Below are positions 44,665-53,577 of a DNA stretch of 64,000 bases, piece by piece. Each line of letters begins with the position of its first letter. Position 1 is the stretch's first letter. The translations under genes were made by a program, and so were the position numbers. The notes beneath the pieces are model-generated. The model worked only from the letters and a program-made list of their open reading frames with translations. It ran no database searches and was not told the DNA's origin. The DNA comes from Actinomycetota bacterium (GTDB lineage: Bacteria; Actinomycetota; Acidimicrobiia; Acidimicrobiales; Ilumatobacteraceae). The DNA lies in NCBI GenBank assembly GCA_016700055.1, contig CP064997.1, forward strand, positions 1,302,001-1,366,000, in the 5' to 3' direction.

Positions 44665-46773
44665 TCAGTTCTCCACGGGCAGCGTCTCGGCGGTGGCCGT
44701 CGCCGCCGACTGGCGCTCGGCGGCAAGCGCAACGAGCAGTCCGACGGGGTCGTCGACGGCACGCGTGTCGGCGTCGATGCCGGGATCGCAGCTCGCGAGC
44801 ATCACCTCGCCGCCGGTTCGGGTCACCGCGGCGCCCGACGCGGCCGGACCCCTCGCCACCCAATCGGTCAGGACGAACTCCCACAGGTCGAGCGATTCGG
44901 TGTCGACGGTGCGCACCGTGGCCTTCACGCACACCTGGTCGTCGCGAAGAAGGGTCACCGCCTGGTCACCCGCCCACGTGCTGGCGACGATCCACGACGA
45001 CGCCGCGTCGAGGCGGCTCGCGAGCACCGCGAACCACCAGCCGGCACCCATCGTTCCCCGCGGACCGGGGATCTCGACGCCGGCCTCCTCTTCGCCCTCC
45101 ACCACGAGGGGCATGCTCGCCAGGCCGCTCGCGTCCTTCTCGGCGTCCCAGCCGTAGAGGTGCGCATCGACGTGACCGGGCTCGACCGGGGGCTTGCCCT
45201 CGGCCGGCTCCTCCGCGGACGCGGCGACAGGGCCGAGCCCGGTCGCGACGCGCGACTCGAAGCCGTAGGTGGCAGGCAGGGCTCGCCAGACTCCCTCCGC
45301 CGCCGGCGGGGCTTGCACCAACTCCGATTCGCGAGCCGACGCCGGGTTGCCGCCGCGTGACTTCGCCTGCCAGGCGGTGGCCACGACGGCGGCCTCACCT
45401 TCCAGCCCTGCGCGGTAAGCGACGCGCTGGGCATGGTCCAGCTCCGCGAGCTCGGCCGGCCAGTCGAAGGCCTGGTGATACAGCGCGAGCACGAGCTCGC
45501 GGGCGATGTAGGCATCACGCTCCGCGCCCGAGGGGACGCTCGCGTCCACGTAGACGGCACCGCTCGCGGGGTCGTAGAGGGCGGGCCACACCCCGGCTGC
45601 GGCCCTCGCTCCGCTCAGCTCGTCGTAGCTGCCCTCGAACAGACCCACGGCGCGGTCGGCGGCACCGGCATCGACTGCTCCCTCGGGATGGTCGAGTCGC
45701 AGGGAGCTCGCCCGCACCGCGAACTCGGCACCGGGGAGCACCCGCACCGGCACGGAGTGGTCGAAGGAGAACCCCGTCTCGCCCTCGACGAAGGTGGCCA
45801 CCGGCTTCAGCTCCGCCGGCCAGGCCTTCGCCAGCACGAACCGCTGCATCACGAACACCGCGGCCGCGGCGAGCGCGCCGAGCAGGATCAGGGTGATCAA
45901 CGCCTTGGCCATCGCTCCCCGACGACGCCGCTGACGGGCGAGCACCGGGCGTACGGCCACAGCCGGCGCGGGGCGCTGGACGACGGTCGCGGCGACGGCC
46001 GCGCGGGTGGCGCGGGGCGCGGCCACCGGTAGGACCGGCTGGATCATCGCCGCCAAGCCCGGCTCGTCGGTGGTGAACACCGCCGCCGGAACACCGCCAT
46101 CGTCGGCTACGGCCTCGGCGGCGACCGGCTCGACCGTGATCGGCTCGACCGTGATCGGCTCGGCGGCGACCGGCTCCGGCTCGACGGCGGCGGGCTCCGG
46201 CTCGACCGTGATCGGCTCGACGGCGGCGGGCTCCGGCTCGACCGTCATCGGCTCGGCCGTCATCGGCTCGACCGTCATCGGCTCGGCGGCGATCGGCTCG
46301 GCGGCGACCGGCTCGACCGCCTCCGGCTCAGCCTGCTGCTCGAGCTCGACCACGTCGGGCGCGGCCGCGCGCTCTTCGACGAGCGGCGCGATGATCGGCC
46401 CGTCGGGGTAGGGCCGCGCCTTCGCGATCGGCTCGTCGGCGAGCGGCGCGAACAACGCCCGGGTGGGGCGGGGAGGGATGATCCGGTCGGGATTGGCCAT
46501 CGACGGCGGGCGCTTGACGGCCGCCTCGATGACGAGCGGCACGGCGTCGGGCAGGCCCTGGCGCTCGAGCTCTGCCTGGAGCTCCTCCACCGAGGGCAGG
46601 CCGCCCTTGCGCAGGATCTCCTCCACCGACCGCGTGTCGAACGCGGTCGGGGCCGGCAGCGGTGGCGGCGACGACGCGGGCGGCGGGTTGGGCGGGGCGA
46701 CCTCGGCGTCGGCGGCAGCGTCGCAGGGCGCGCCACCGTCGCCGGCCGTCCCGCTCGGGCTGAACGACGACAT
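44665..46773 (-). CDS. membrane protein with Glu-Pro repeats and degenerate protease-like domain
   Basis: A 702-residue protein of unknown function. An acidic/Pro-rich cytoplasmic part (1-148) includes a helical stretch (48-70). Residues 149-220 are a repeat of five-residue units ending E-P. A basic patch Q-R-R-R-R precedes one membrane segment (289-309), so residues 310-702 would be outside the cell. In this domain R-E-L-V-L-A-L-Y-H-Q (425-434) followed by G-L-E-G-E (456-460) resembles the H-E-L-T-H-A-L-Q-D-Q...E-G-D metalloprotease pattern, but both zinc histidines are replaced by Arg and Leu. It may therefore be a non-catalytic binding protein. Confidence 0.7.
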   Translation of the reverse strand: MSSFSPSGTAGDGGAPCDAAADAEVAPPNPPPASSPPPLPAPTAFDTRSVEEILRKGGLPSVEELQAELERQGLPDAVPLVIEAAVKRPPSMANPDRIIPPRPTRALFAPLADEPIAKARPYPDGPIIAPLVEERAAAPDVVELEQQAEPEAVEPVAAEPIAAEPMTVEPMTAEPMTVEPEPAAVEPITVEPEPAAVEPEPVAAEPITVEPITVEPVAAEAVADDGGVPAAVFTTDEPGLAAMIQPVLPVAAPRATRAAVAATVVQRPAPAVAVRPVLARQRRRRGAMAKALITLILLGALAAAAVFVMQRFVLAKAWPAELKPVATFVEGETGFSFDHSVPVRVLPGAEFAVRASSLRLDHPEGAVDAGAADRAVGLFEGSYDELSGARAAAGVWPALYDPASGAVYVDASVPSGAERDAYIARELVLALYHQAFDWPAELAELDHAQRVAYRAGLEGEAAVVATAWQAKSRGGNPASARESELVQAPPAAEGVWRALPATYGFESRVATGLGPVAASAEEPAEGKPPVEPGHVDAHLYGWDAEKDASGLASMPLVVEGEEEAGVEIPGPRGTMGAGWWFAVLASRLDAASSWIVASTWAGDQAVTLLRDDQVCVKATVRTVDTESLDLWEFVLTDWVARGPAASGAAVTRTGGEVMLASCDPGIDADTRAVDDPVGLLVALAAERQSAATATAETLPVEN
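46114..46329 (-). repeat. 15-base repeat array encoding Glu-Pro pentads
   Basis: About fourteen degenerate units of 12-18 bases, mostly 15 (plus-strand GGCTCGACCGTGATC type), encode pentads such as I-T-V-E-P, M-T-V-E-P and V-A-A-E-P. The repeats are in frame within the 702-residue membrane protein. Such arrays often vary in number between strains. Confidence 0.8.
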
Positions 46774-46817
46774 GACCGAGTATCGGCCCCGCTGACGGTT
46801 TCTTGAGCCGTGCGGTG

Positions 46818-47273
46818 CTAGTCGTAGTAGCCGGAGTGCAGGTACACGCAGGGCACACCCTCGTCGTGGAGCATCGACACGTTGCGCCGGTCGTCCTCGA
46901 ACGCGAGCCGCAGCTCGTACCCGGCCGCGAGCAGTTGGCGCACCACGGCCCGCTTGAACTCGGTCGCCGGACGCCCGTCACGTACGGGTCGCATGACGAG
47001 CAGGTCCCAGCGCACCTCGTAGCGCGCCAGCCAGGCGAGCGTCTCGTCCAAGACCCGGGCCGGCCTGGCCGTGAGCAGCACCACCGTGAGCGTCGGGTCG
47101 AGCAGGTCGAGCAGTACGTGCACCTCGCGGATCAGCGGGTCGTCACCGCTGGCCGCGAAGAACGCCTGCCAGTCCTTGCGCCCTCCCGCGGGATCGTTGA
47201 CGAAGTGCTGGCGCCCAGCCGCGTCGGAGAGCACGCCGTCGAGGTCGAACACCACACACGCCCCCGGCGGCAA
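46818..47273 (-). CDS. small HAD-superfamily phosphatase-like protein
   Basis: A 151-residue protein with HAD motifs: V-V-F-D-L-D-G-V-L-S-D (7-17) with nucleophile Asp10, L-T-A-R-P (67-71), and the acidic F-E-D-D-R (125-129). It resembles the phosphatase part of polynucleotide kinase / NagD-like proteins; the substrate is unknown. The only start I can offer is TTG at 47273, since the frame reads back open to the acs stop codon without ATG or GTG. It follows acs on the same strand. Confidence 0.75.
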   Translation of the reverse strand: MPPGACVVFDLDGVLSDAAGRQHFVNDPAGGRKDWQAFFAASGDDPLIREVHVLLDLLDPTLTVVLLTARPARVLDETLAWLARYEVRWDLLVMRPVRDGRPATEFKRAVVRQLLAAGYELRLAFEDDRRNVSMLHDEGVPCVYLHSGYYD

Positions 47274-47336
47274 CGGCTCGCCGTGCCAGCGAGCCGTGCC
47301 GAGGGCGGCCGGATCAATCGCCGGAGCCGGGATCGC

Positions 47337-49322
47337 TCAGTCCTCCTGCACGGCGGATGCCGCCCGCTGCTGAAGCTCGGTGACCACGCTCGCGTCGGCG
47401 AGGGTGGTCGTGTCGCCGAGGTTGCGTCCCTCCGCGACGTCGCGCAGCAGGCGCCGCATGATCTTGCCGCTGCGCGTCTTCGGCAGGTCGGGTGTCAGGA
47501 AGATCATCTTCGGCTTGGCGATGGCGCCGATCTCGTTGGCCACATGGCGGCGCAGGTCCTCGACGTCGGCCTCGTGGCCGGCAACGAGCGTGACGTAGGC
47601 GATGATCGCCTGGCCAGTCGTCGCGTCGTTGGCGCCGACCACCGCGGCCTCGGCGACGGCGACGTGGGACACGAGCGCGCTCTCGACCTCGGTCGTGGAG
47701 ATGCGATGCCCGCTCACGTTCATCACGTCGTCGACCCGCCCGAGCAGCCACAGGTAGCCGTCGGTGTCGAGCTTCGCGCCGTCACCGGCGAAGTACTTGC
47801 CCGGGAAGCGACGCCAGTAGGTGTCGTGATACCGATCGGGGTCGCCCCAGATGCCGCGCAGCATCCCCGGCCAGGGGCGGGTCAGCGTCAGGTAGCCGCC
47901 GCCCTGGTGCACCTCGTCGCCGACGTCGTCGACGAGCGCAGCGCTGACGCCGGGGAGGGGGAACGTGGCCGAGCCGGGCTTCAGCGTGGTCGCGCCGGGC
48001 AGCGGGCTGATCATGATCCCGCCGGTCTCGGTCTGCCACCACGTGTCCACCACCGGACAGCGCCCGCCGCCGATGTGCTCCCAGTACCACACCCAGGCCT
48101 CGGGGTTGATCGGCTCGCCGACGCTGCCGAGCAGGCGCAGCGAGGACATGTCGTGCTTGGCCGGCTCCTGCGCTCCCCACTTCATGAACGTACGGATCGC
48201 CGTCGGCGCGGTGTACAAGATGGTCACCCCGTACTTCTCGACGATCGCCCAGAAGCGGTCGTTGCCGGGGTGGTTCGGCACCCCTTCGTACATCACCTGG
48301 GTCGCCCCGTTGGCGAGCGGGCCGTACACCACGTAGCTGTGGCCGGTCACCCAGCCGATGTCGGCGGTGCACCAGAAGACGTCGGTGTCGGGATGCAGGT
48401 CGAACACGTACTTGTGGGTGAAGGCGACGTGGGTGAGGAAGCCGCCGGACGTGTGCATGATGCCCTTCGGCTTGCCGGTGGTGCCCGAGGTGTAGAGCAG
48501 GAAGAGCAACTGCTCGGAGTCCATCGGCTCCGGGGGGCACACCGGGTCGGCGGCGGCGATGAGCTCGTGGTACCAGTGGTCGCGGCCCTCGACCATGTCG
48601 ACGGGATTGCCGCCACGGCGCACGACGACCACGTGCTCGATCGACGGCGACGACCCGACGGCCTCGTCGGCGGCGGGCTTCAGGGCGAAGACCTCGCCGC
48701 GGCGGTAGCCGCCGTCCGCGGTGACGAGCACCGTCGCCTCGGCGTCGTTGATGCGGTCGGAGAGCGACTGGGCCGAGAAGCCCCCGAACACCACGCTGTG
48801 CGCGGCACCGATGCGCGCGCAGGCGAGCATCGCCACCGCGGCCTCGGGGATCATCGGCAGGTAGACGTTGACGCGGTCGCCGCGCCCTACGCCGAGCCCC
48901 TTCAACGCGTTGGCGAACCGCTGCACCTCGGCGAGCAGCTCGGCATACGTGATCGTGCGCGTGTCGCCGGGTTCGCCCTCCCAGTGGATCGCCACCTTGT
49001 CGCCGCGGCCGGCGGCGACGTGGCGGTCGAGGCAGTTCTCGGACACGTTGAGCTGGCCACCGACGAACCACTTGGCGAACGGCAGCTCCCACTCGCAGAT
49101 GGTGTCCCACGGGCGTTGCCAGGTGATCAGTTCGGCCGCCTGACGCGCCCAGAAGCCCTCGTCGTCCTCGGCAGCCTCGTCGTAGAGGAACGTGCCGGCG
49201 ACGAGCGTGTCGCGTTTGAAGCTCTCCGAAGGGGGGAAGGTGCGGTTCTCCAGCAGCAGGTCGTCGATGGCGTGCTGGGGCGCGTCGTTGGCTGCGGGCG
49301 ACTCGTCGGCGGAACCGGGCAT
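47337..49322 (-). CDS. acs: acetyl-CoA synthetase
   Basis: Activates acetate with ATP and CoA via acetyl-AMP. The 661-residue protein has the AMP-binding loop Y-T-S-G-T-T-G-K-P-K-G, W-W-Q-T-E-T-G-G-I-M, the hinge W-L-L-G-R-V-D-D-V-M-N-V-S-G-H-R-I-S-T, and the P-K-T-R-S-G-K-I-M-R-R motif with the catalytic Lys that is commonly acetylated. The ATG at 49322 is chosen because TAGAGT stands 7 bases upstream, giving a leaderless mRNA; an in-frame start at 49379 would be upstream of that promoter. Confidence 0.96.
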   Translation of the reverse strand: MPGSADESPAANDAPQHAIDDLLLENRTFPPSESFKRDTLVAGTFLYDEAAEDDEGFWARQAAELITWQRPWDTICEWELPFAKWFVGGQLNVSENCLDRHVAAGRGDKVAIHWEGEPGDTRTITYAELLAEVQRFANALKGLGVGRGDRVNVYLPMIPEAAVAMLACARIGAAHSVVFGGFSAQSLSDRINDAEATVLVTADGGYRRGEVFALKPAADEAVGSSPSIEHVVVVRRGGNPVDMVEGRDHWYHELIAAADPVCPPEPMDSEQLLFLLYTSGTTGKPKGIMHTSGGFLTHVAFTHKYVFDLHPDTDVFWCTADIGWVTGHSYVVYGPLANGATQVMYEGVPNHPGNDRFWAIVEKYGVTILYTAPTAIRTFMKWGAQEPAKHDMSSLRLLGSVGEPINPEAWVWYWEHIGGGRCPVVDTWWQTETGGIMISPLPGATTLKPGSATFPLPGVSAALVDDVGDEVHQGGGYLTLTRPWPGMLRGIWGDPDRYHDTYWRRFPGKYFAGDGAKLDTDGYLWLLGRVDDVMNVSGHRISTTEVESALVSHVAVAEAAVVGANDATTGQAIIAYVTLVAGHEADVEDLRRHVANEIGAIAKPKMIFLTPDLPKTRSGKIMRRLLRDVAEGRNLGDTTTLADASVVTELQQRAASAVQED

Positions 49323-49329
49323 GTCCGCG

Positions 49330-49335
49330 ACTCTA
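49330..49335 (-). promoter_or_regulatory. -10 box of acs, leaderless start
   Basis: TAGAGT on the minus strand ends 7 bases before the acs ATG, exactly the distance expected when transcription starts at the A of ATG. No ribosome binding site is present. Confidence 0.5.
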
Positions 49336-49388
49336 AACAACCGCTTGCGCCCACCCGACCGCCGGCCGGGCACCGCCACCGCATGCCC

Positions 49389-50432
49389 TCAACGGGCCCA
49401 CTCGATCACCGAGAAGCTGCCGAGGCCGCTTGGGTCGAGCAGTGCCTCGGCCTCGGGAACCCGGCTGCGCATGCGCATCGCCTCGAGCCCCGGGCGCGCA
49501 GCCTGCTCGGCCCACACCCTGCGCCCCTCGTCGACCAACTCGGCGATGCCCCACCGCTGCAGCCACTGCGCCTGCGAGCGCACCGCGTCCGGCTCACCGG
49601 CGGCGGCGGCGAGCTGGTCGATCGCCACCTCCGCGGTGACGTCCTGCAGGCCCGGGTCGGCGAGATAGTGCCCACCGCGCTCGTGGCCGCGGTAGGTGCG
49701 CAACCAGTCGCGCCACGGCCTCAGCGCGTAAAGCCCCGACGCGGCACAGCAGTAGTCGAACACCACCACCCGACCGTGCTGCACCAGCCCGTGCGCTGCG
49801 CGCACCCAGGCGCCGGCGGCCTCCTGCACCGGCACGCGGGCCCCGAGCTGCGCCGTCGGGGGAAGCACCGCCGGCACCTCGGCCACGGCGACGGTCACCT
49901 CGGCGAACCTGCCGTCGCCGCTCGCGGTCACGAAGGCCTCACGCCAGGCGCCGTCCCAGACGAAGAGCCGGAACGGCATGTTGTCGAGCAGCTCGTTCGC
50001 GAGGACCACACCGGTGAACGGCGCCAGCTCGGCGATCGAGGTCATGGACTCGACGCCCTCTGGATGCTGTTCACGCTGGGCGGCGGAGGTCTCGACGGCC
50101 ACGTAGCGCAGCGCGCCGGCCCGCAGGCAGCCCGGGTCTGCAGCCAGCACCGCCCGTGCGAGCGTGCCCGGCCCGGCACCGGCGTCGACGAACGTCAGCT
50201 CCTCGGGCCTACCCAGCTCAACCCACCACGCGTCGAGCGCCCGCGCGACAACCGCGCCGAAGAGCGGTCCCACCTCGGCCGAGGTGATGAAGTCGCCGCG
50301 CCTGCCGGCCTGGCCGCTACCGGTGTAGAAGCCGTGCTCGCCGTACAGGGCGAGGTGCATGTACTGCTCGAACGGGATCGCCCCGCCCGCCGCGGCGATC
50401 GCGGCGCCTATCTCCTCAGCGGCCGAAGGCAC
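49389..50432 (-). CDS. NDUFAF7/MidA-type SAM-dependent methyltransferase
   Basis: About 347 residues. The family start F-E-Q-Y-M-H-L-A-L-Y-G-E-H-G-F-Y, G-D-F-I-T-S-A-E-V-G-P-L-F-G, the SAM loop V-D-A-G-A-G-P-G-T-L-A and L-A-N-E-L-L-D-N-M-P-F are clear. The mitochondrial homologue NDUFAF7 dimethylates an arginine of NDUFS2 (NuoD) during complex I assembly. Here the gene begins with a GTG inside the end of nuoN (17-base overlap), so it is translationally coupled to the complex I operon. The target arginine appears conserved in NuoD (Arg93). Confidence 0.88.
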   Translation of the reverse strand: MPSAAEEIGAAIAAAGGAIPFEQYMHLALYGEHGFYTGSGQAGRRGDFITSAEVGPLFGAVVARALDAWWVELGRPEELTFVDAGAGPGTLARAVLAADPGCLRAGALRYVAVETSAAQREQHPEGVESMTSIAELAPFTGVVLANELLDNMPFRLFVWDGAWREAFVTASGDGRFAEVTVAVAEVPAVLPPTAQLGARVPVQEAAGAWVRAAHGLVQHGRVVVFDYCCAASGLYALRPWRDWLRTYRGHERGGHYLADPGLQDVTAEVAIDQLAAAAGEPDAVRSQAQWLQRWGIAELVDEGRRVWAEQAARPGLEAMRMRSRVPEAEALLDPSGLGSFSVIEWAR

Positions 50433-51936
50433 CGGTGAGGTCGGCGAGGTCGCCGAAGCGCAGCACCGCTCCCGGCAGGATGCCGAGCACCAACGTGGCC
50501 ACACCGGTGATCGCGAGCGCCGCCACGAGCGAGCTGGGCACCTTGATCGGGGTGGTGTCGCCGTCGGGGACGGGCTTCATCCACATCTCACGCAAGACGT
50601 TGCCGTAGTAGCCGAACGCGATCACAGAGTTGACCGCGCCGATCAGGGCGATGGCGTAGGCCCAGCCGTCGCCCGCGTCGAGCACCGCCCGGAAGGCCGC
50701 GAACTTGGCGATCCACCCGCCGAGCGGGGGGATGCCGGCGAGCGAGGCGAGGAAGAGCGTCATCAGCGTCGCCAGCCCGGGCGCGTACGAGAACAGGCCG
50801 CCGTAGCTGGAGATCTCGCCGCTGCGCGTCTTGCGGGCGACGGCGAGCACCACCGCGAACGCGCCGAGGTTCATCGCGGCGTACACCAAGAGGTACACGA
50901 CGACCGCCTGCAGCGCCTTGCCGGCAGAGTCACCGGTACCCGCGACGGCGAGCGGCATCAGGATGAAGCCGCCCTGGCTGATCGAGGAGTACGCCAGCAT
51001 GCGCACGATGTTCGTCTGCCGCAGGGCCACCACGTTGCCGTACGTCATCGTCAGCGCCGCCATCACCCACAAGAACGGTTCCCACACGTCGGCGGCCTGG
51101 GGGAAGCCGACGAAGATCACCGTCACGAGAGCGACGAAGCCGGCGGCCTTGGAGGCCACCGACAGGAACGCCGTGACGGGCGTCGGCGCGCCCTGGTACA
51201 CGTCCGGAGCCCACGTGTGGAACGGCACCGCCGACACCTTGAACGCGAAGCCGGCGACGACGAACACCACGGCGATCGCGTGCACCGCGCTGAACTCGCC
51301 CTCGACGGTGATCTGGTTACCGATGTCGGTGAGCAGCGTCGAGCCGGTGACCCCGTACAGCAGGCTCATCCCGTAAAGCATCACGCCGGACGCGAACACG
51401 CCGAGCAGGTAGTACTTCAAGCCCGCCTCGTTGCCCTTCGCGTCGCGCTTGCGCCACGCGGCCAGCATGTAGGCCGGGATCGACAAGAACTCGAGGGCGA
51501 TGAAGATGCTGATCAGGTCGCGGCTCGACGACATCATCACCATGCCGAGCACGCTCGAGAGCAGCAGCAGGTAGTACTCGCCCTGGTAGTAGTCGCCCTC
51601 CTCGACGTACACCGTCGACAGCAGCACGACGACGTACGCGGCGATGAGAAACAGCGCCTTCAGCACCAGCGCGTACTCGTCGATGACGTAACGCCCGTCG
51701 AACAACACGCGGCTCTCCGGGTTGTCGACGGTGAGCGTCACCACCGGCACGAGCGCGCCGAGCAGCACGAAGCCGCTCCACGCCGCCGTGAACCACTTGT
51801 TGCGCTCGCTCAGGTTCAGCTCCACGACGAGCAGCAAGAAGATGCCGACGCCGAGGATGATCTCGGGCGCGAGCGCGTGGTAGTCGAGGAACGGCTCGGC
51901 GAAGTCGCCGGCTTGAGCGATGAGCGAGGACAGCAC
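50416..51936 (-). CDS. nuoN: complex I subunit N
   Basis: A 506-residue antiporter-like proton-pumping subunit with about 14 membrane segments. The K-Y-Y-L-L-G-V-F-A-S and F-K-V-S-A-V-P-F-H-T-W-A-P-D-V-Y-Q-G-A-P-T-P-V-T-A motifs identify it. It starts with GTG, GGAGG lying 8 bases upstream, 4 bases after nuoM. Confidence 0.97.
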   Translation of the reverse strand: MLSSLIAQAGDFAEPFLDYHALAPEIILGVGIFLLLVVELNLSERNKWFTAAWSGFVLLGALVPVVTLTVDNPESRVLFDGRYVIDEYALVLKALFLIAAYVVVLLSTVYVEEGDYYQGEYYLLLLSSVLGMVMMSSSRDLISIFIALEFLSIPAYMLAAWRKRDAKGNEAGLKYYLLGVFASGVMLYGMSLLYGVTGSTLLTDIGNQITVEGEFSAVHAIAVVFVVAGFAFKVSAVPFHTWAPDVYQGAPTPVTAFLSVASKAAGFVALVTVIFVGFPQAADVWEPFLWVMAALTMTYGNVVALRQTNIVRMLAYSSISQGGFILMPLAVAGTGDSAGKALQAVVVYLLVYAAMNLGAFAVVLAVARKTRSGEISSYGGLFSYAPGLATLMTLFLASLAGIPPLGGWIAKFAAFRAVLDAGDGWAYAIALIGAVNSVIAFGYYGNVLREMWMKPVPDGDTTPIKVPSSLVAALAITGVATLVLGILPGAVLRFGDLADLTGAFGR

Positions 51937-51940
51937 CGGG

Positions 51941-53563
51941 TCAGCCTCCGAAGGCGGCGAGCGCCACCTGGACGGCGGGGTCGATGATCTTGAACATCAA
52001 CTGCGGGTAGACGCCGAACACGAGGATCGCCACCAGGAACGGCGTCCACGCGATCCACTCCACCGGCTTCACGTCGACGATGTCGTCGAGGGCGGCGCCG
52101 TGGTGCACGTCGTCGTTGACGTCGGCTCCGACCGCATGGGCGCCGTGGCCGTGCCCGGCGTCGCCGTGGGCGGTGAACTCGGCCGGCGGCTCGCCGAACG
52201 CGGTGCGCTGGAACATCCACAGCAGGTACGCCGCGGCGAAGACGGTGCCGATCGCGGCGACCACCATGAAGGTGCGGAACGTCTCCTCGGGCAGGCCCGC
52301 CGCCGGCGAGTACGCCGACAGGATCGCCGGGAACTCGCCCCAGAAGCCGGCCAGACCCGGCAGGCCGAGCGAGGCCATCGCGCAGAAGCCGAGGATCCAG
52401 GCGAGCCGCGGGATCTGCTTCAGCATCCCGCTCAGGCGTGAGATCTCGAGCGTGTGGTAGCGCTCCTTCACCGAACCGGCCAGGAAGAAGAGCATCCCGG
52501 TGATCAGCCCGTGGGCGACCATGCCGAACACGGCGGCGTTGTAACCCATCGGTGTGAGGGTGGAGATGCCGAGCATCACGAAGCCCATGTGGGCCACCGA
52601 CGAGAACGCGATCAGGCGCTTCATGTCGGTCTGGGCGAGGCAGCAGAACGCGCCGTAGATGATGCCGATCACCGCGAGGAAGCCGATCCACGGCGCCCAC
52701 TCCTTCGCCGCGTCGGGCAGGATCGGGATGGCGATGCGCACGAAGCCGTACGTGCCGAGCTTCAGCAGGATCGCGGCCAGGATCACCGAGCCCTGCGTAG
52801 GCGCCTGGGTGTGCGCGTCGGGCAGCCAGGTGTGGAACGGGAACATCGGCACCTTCACCGCGAAGCCGATGAACATCCCGGCGAAGATCCACACCTGCGC
52901 GGTCTTGCCGATGAGGCCGCCGTTCTCGACGAGGAACGGGATCGAGAAGCTCACCTCGCCGCCGACCTTGCCCTGCACCTGGAAGTAGAGGGCGACGAAG
53001 GCGACCAGCATGAACGCCGAGCCGAACATCGTGTAGAGGAAGAACTTGAGCGAGGCGTACTGGCGCTGCTCGCCTCCCCACACGCCGATCATGAAGTACA
53101 TCGGCAACAGCACGACCTCGAAGAACACGAAGAACAGGATCAGGTCCTGGGCGACGAACGTGCCCGCCATCCCCGTCTGCAATACGAGCATCAGGATGAG
53201 GAACGCCTTCGCGTTGCCGGGGTTCGGGATGTGGTCCCACGAGTACACGATGACGAGCAGCGTCACCGCCATCGACAGCACGTACAGCGGCAGGCTCAAG
53301 CCGTCGAGCCCGACCGTGTAGTTCGAGCTGATCACCTTGATCCACTCCGTGTCGGCGAAGAACTGCAGCTTGCCTGCCTGGTCGAAGTCGAACTGGGTGA
53401 CGGTGTAGATGCCGACAGCCATCGTCGCCGCCGCCGTGACGAGCGCGATCAGCTTGTGCAGCTCCTCTTCGGCCTTCGGGATGAAGAGCATCACCAGTAC
53501 GCCGGCGAGCGGCAGGAAGGTGCCGACACTCAGCACCCAGTTCTGGTCACGGAGTACGTCCAT
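51941..53563 (-). CDS. nuoM: complex I subunit M
   Basis: A 540-residue proton-pumping subunit. G-L-S-L-P-L-Y-V-L, F-E-V-V-L-L-P-M-Y, P-M-F-P-F-H-T-W-L-P-D-A-H-T-Q-A-P-T and S-S-V-A-H-M-G-F-V-M match the family. Before the last membrane segments there is a His/Asp-rich stretch (A-H-G-D-A-G-H-G-H-G-A-H, about residues 464-490) that most NuoM proteins lack. It lies 14 bases after nuoL. Confidence 0.97.
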   Translation of the reverse strand: MDVLRDQNWVLSVGTFLPLAGVLVMLFIPKAEEELHKLIALVTAAATMAVGIYTVTQFDFDQAGKLQFFADTEWIKVISSNYTVGLDGLSLPLYVLSMAVTLLVIVYSWDHIPNPGNAKAFLILMLVLQTGMAGTFVAQDLILFFVFFEVVLLPMYFMIGVWGGEQRQYASLKFFLYTMFGSAFMLVAFVALYFQVQGKVGGEVSFSIPFLVENGGLIGKTAQVWIFAGMFIGFAVKVPMFPFHTWLPDAHTQAPTQGSVILAAILLKLGTYGFVRIAIPILPDAAKEWAPWIGFLAVIGIIYGAFCCLAQTDMKRLIAFSSVAHMGFVMLGISTLTPMGYNAAVFGMVAHGLITGMLFFLAGSVKERYHTLEISRLSGMLKQIPRLAWILGFCAMASLGLPGLAGFWGEFPAILSAYSPAAGLPEETFRTFMVVAAIGTVFAAAYLLWMFQRTAFGEPPAEFTAHGDAGHGHGAHAVGADVNDDVHHGAALDDIVDVKPVEWIAWTPFLVAILVFGVYPQLMFKIIDPAVQVALAAFGG

Positions 53564-53577
53564 AGCCGAGTGGCTCC

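Noticed and set aside
46114..46329. Tandem repeats considered as a CRISPR array
   Set aside because: Units are about 15 bases, degenerate and without spacers, and they are in frame within a coding sequence encoding Glu-Pro pentads.
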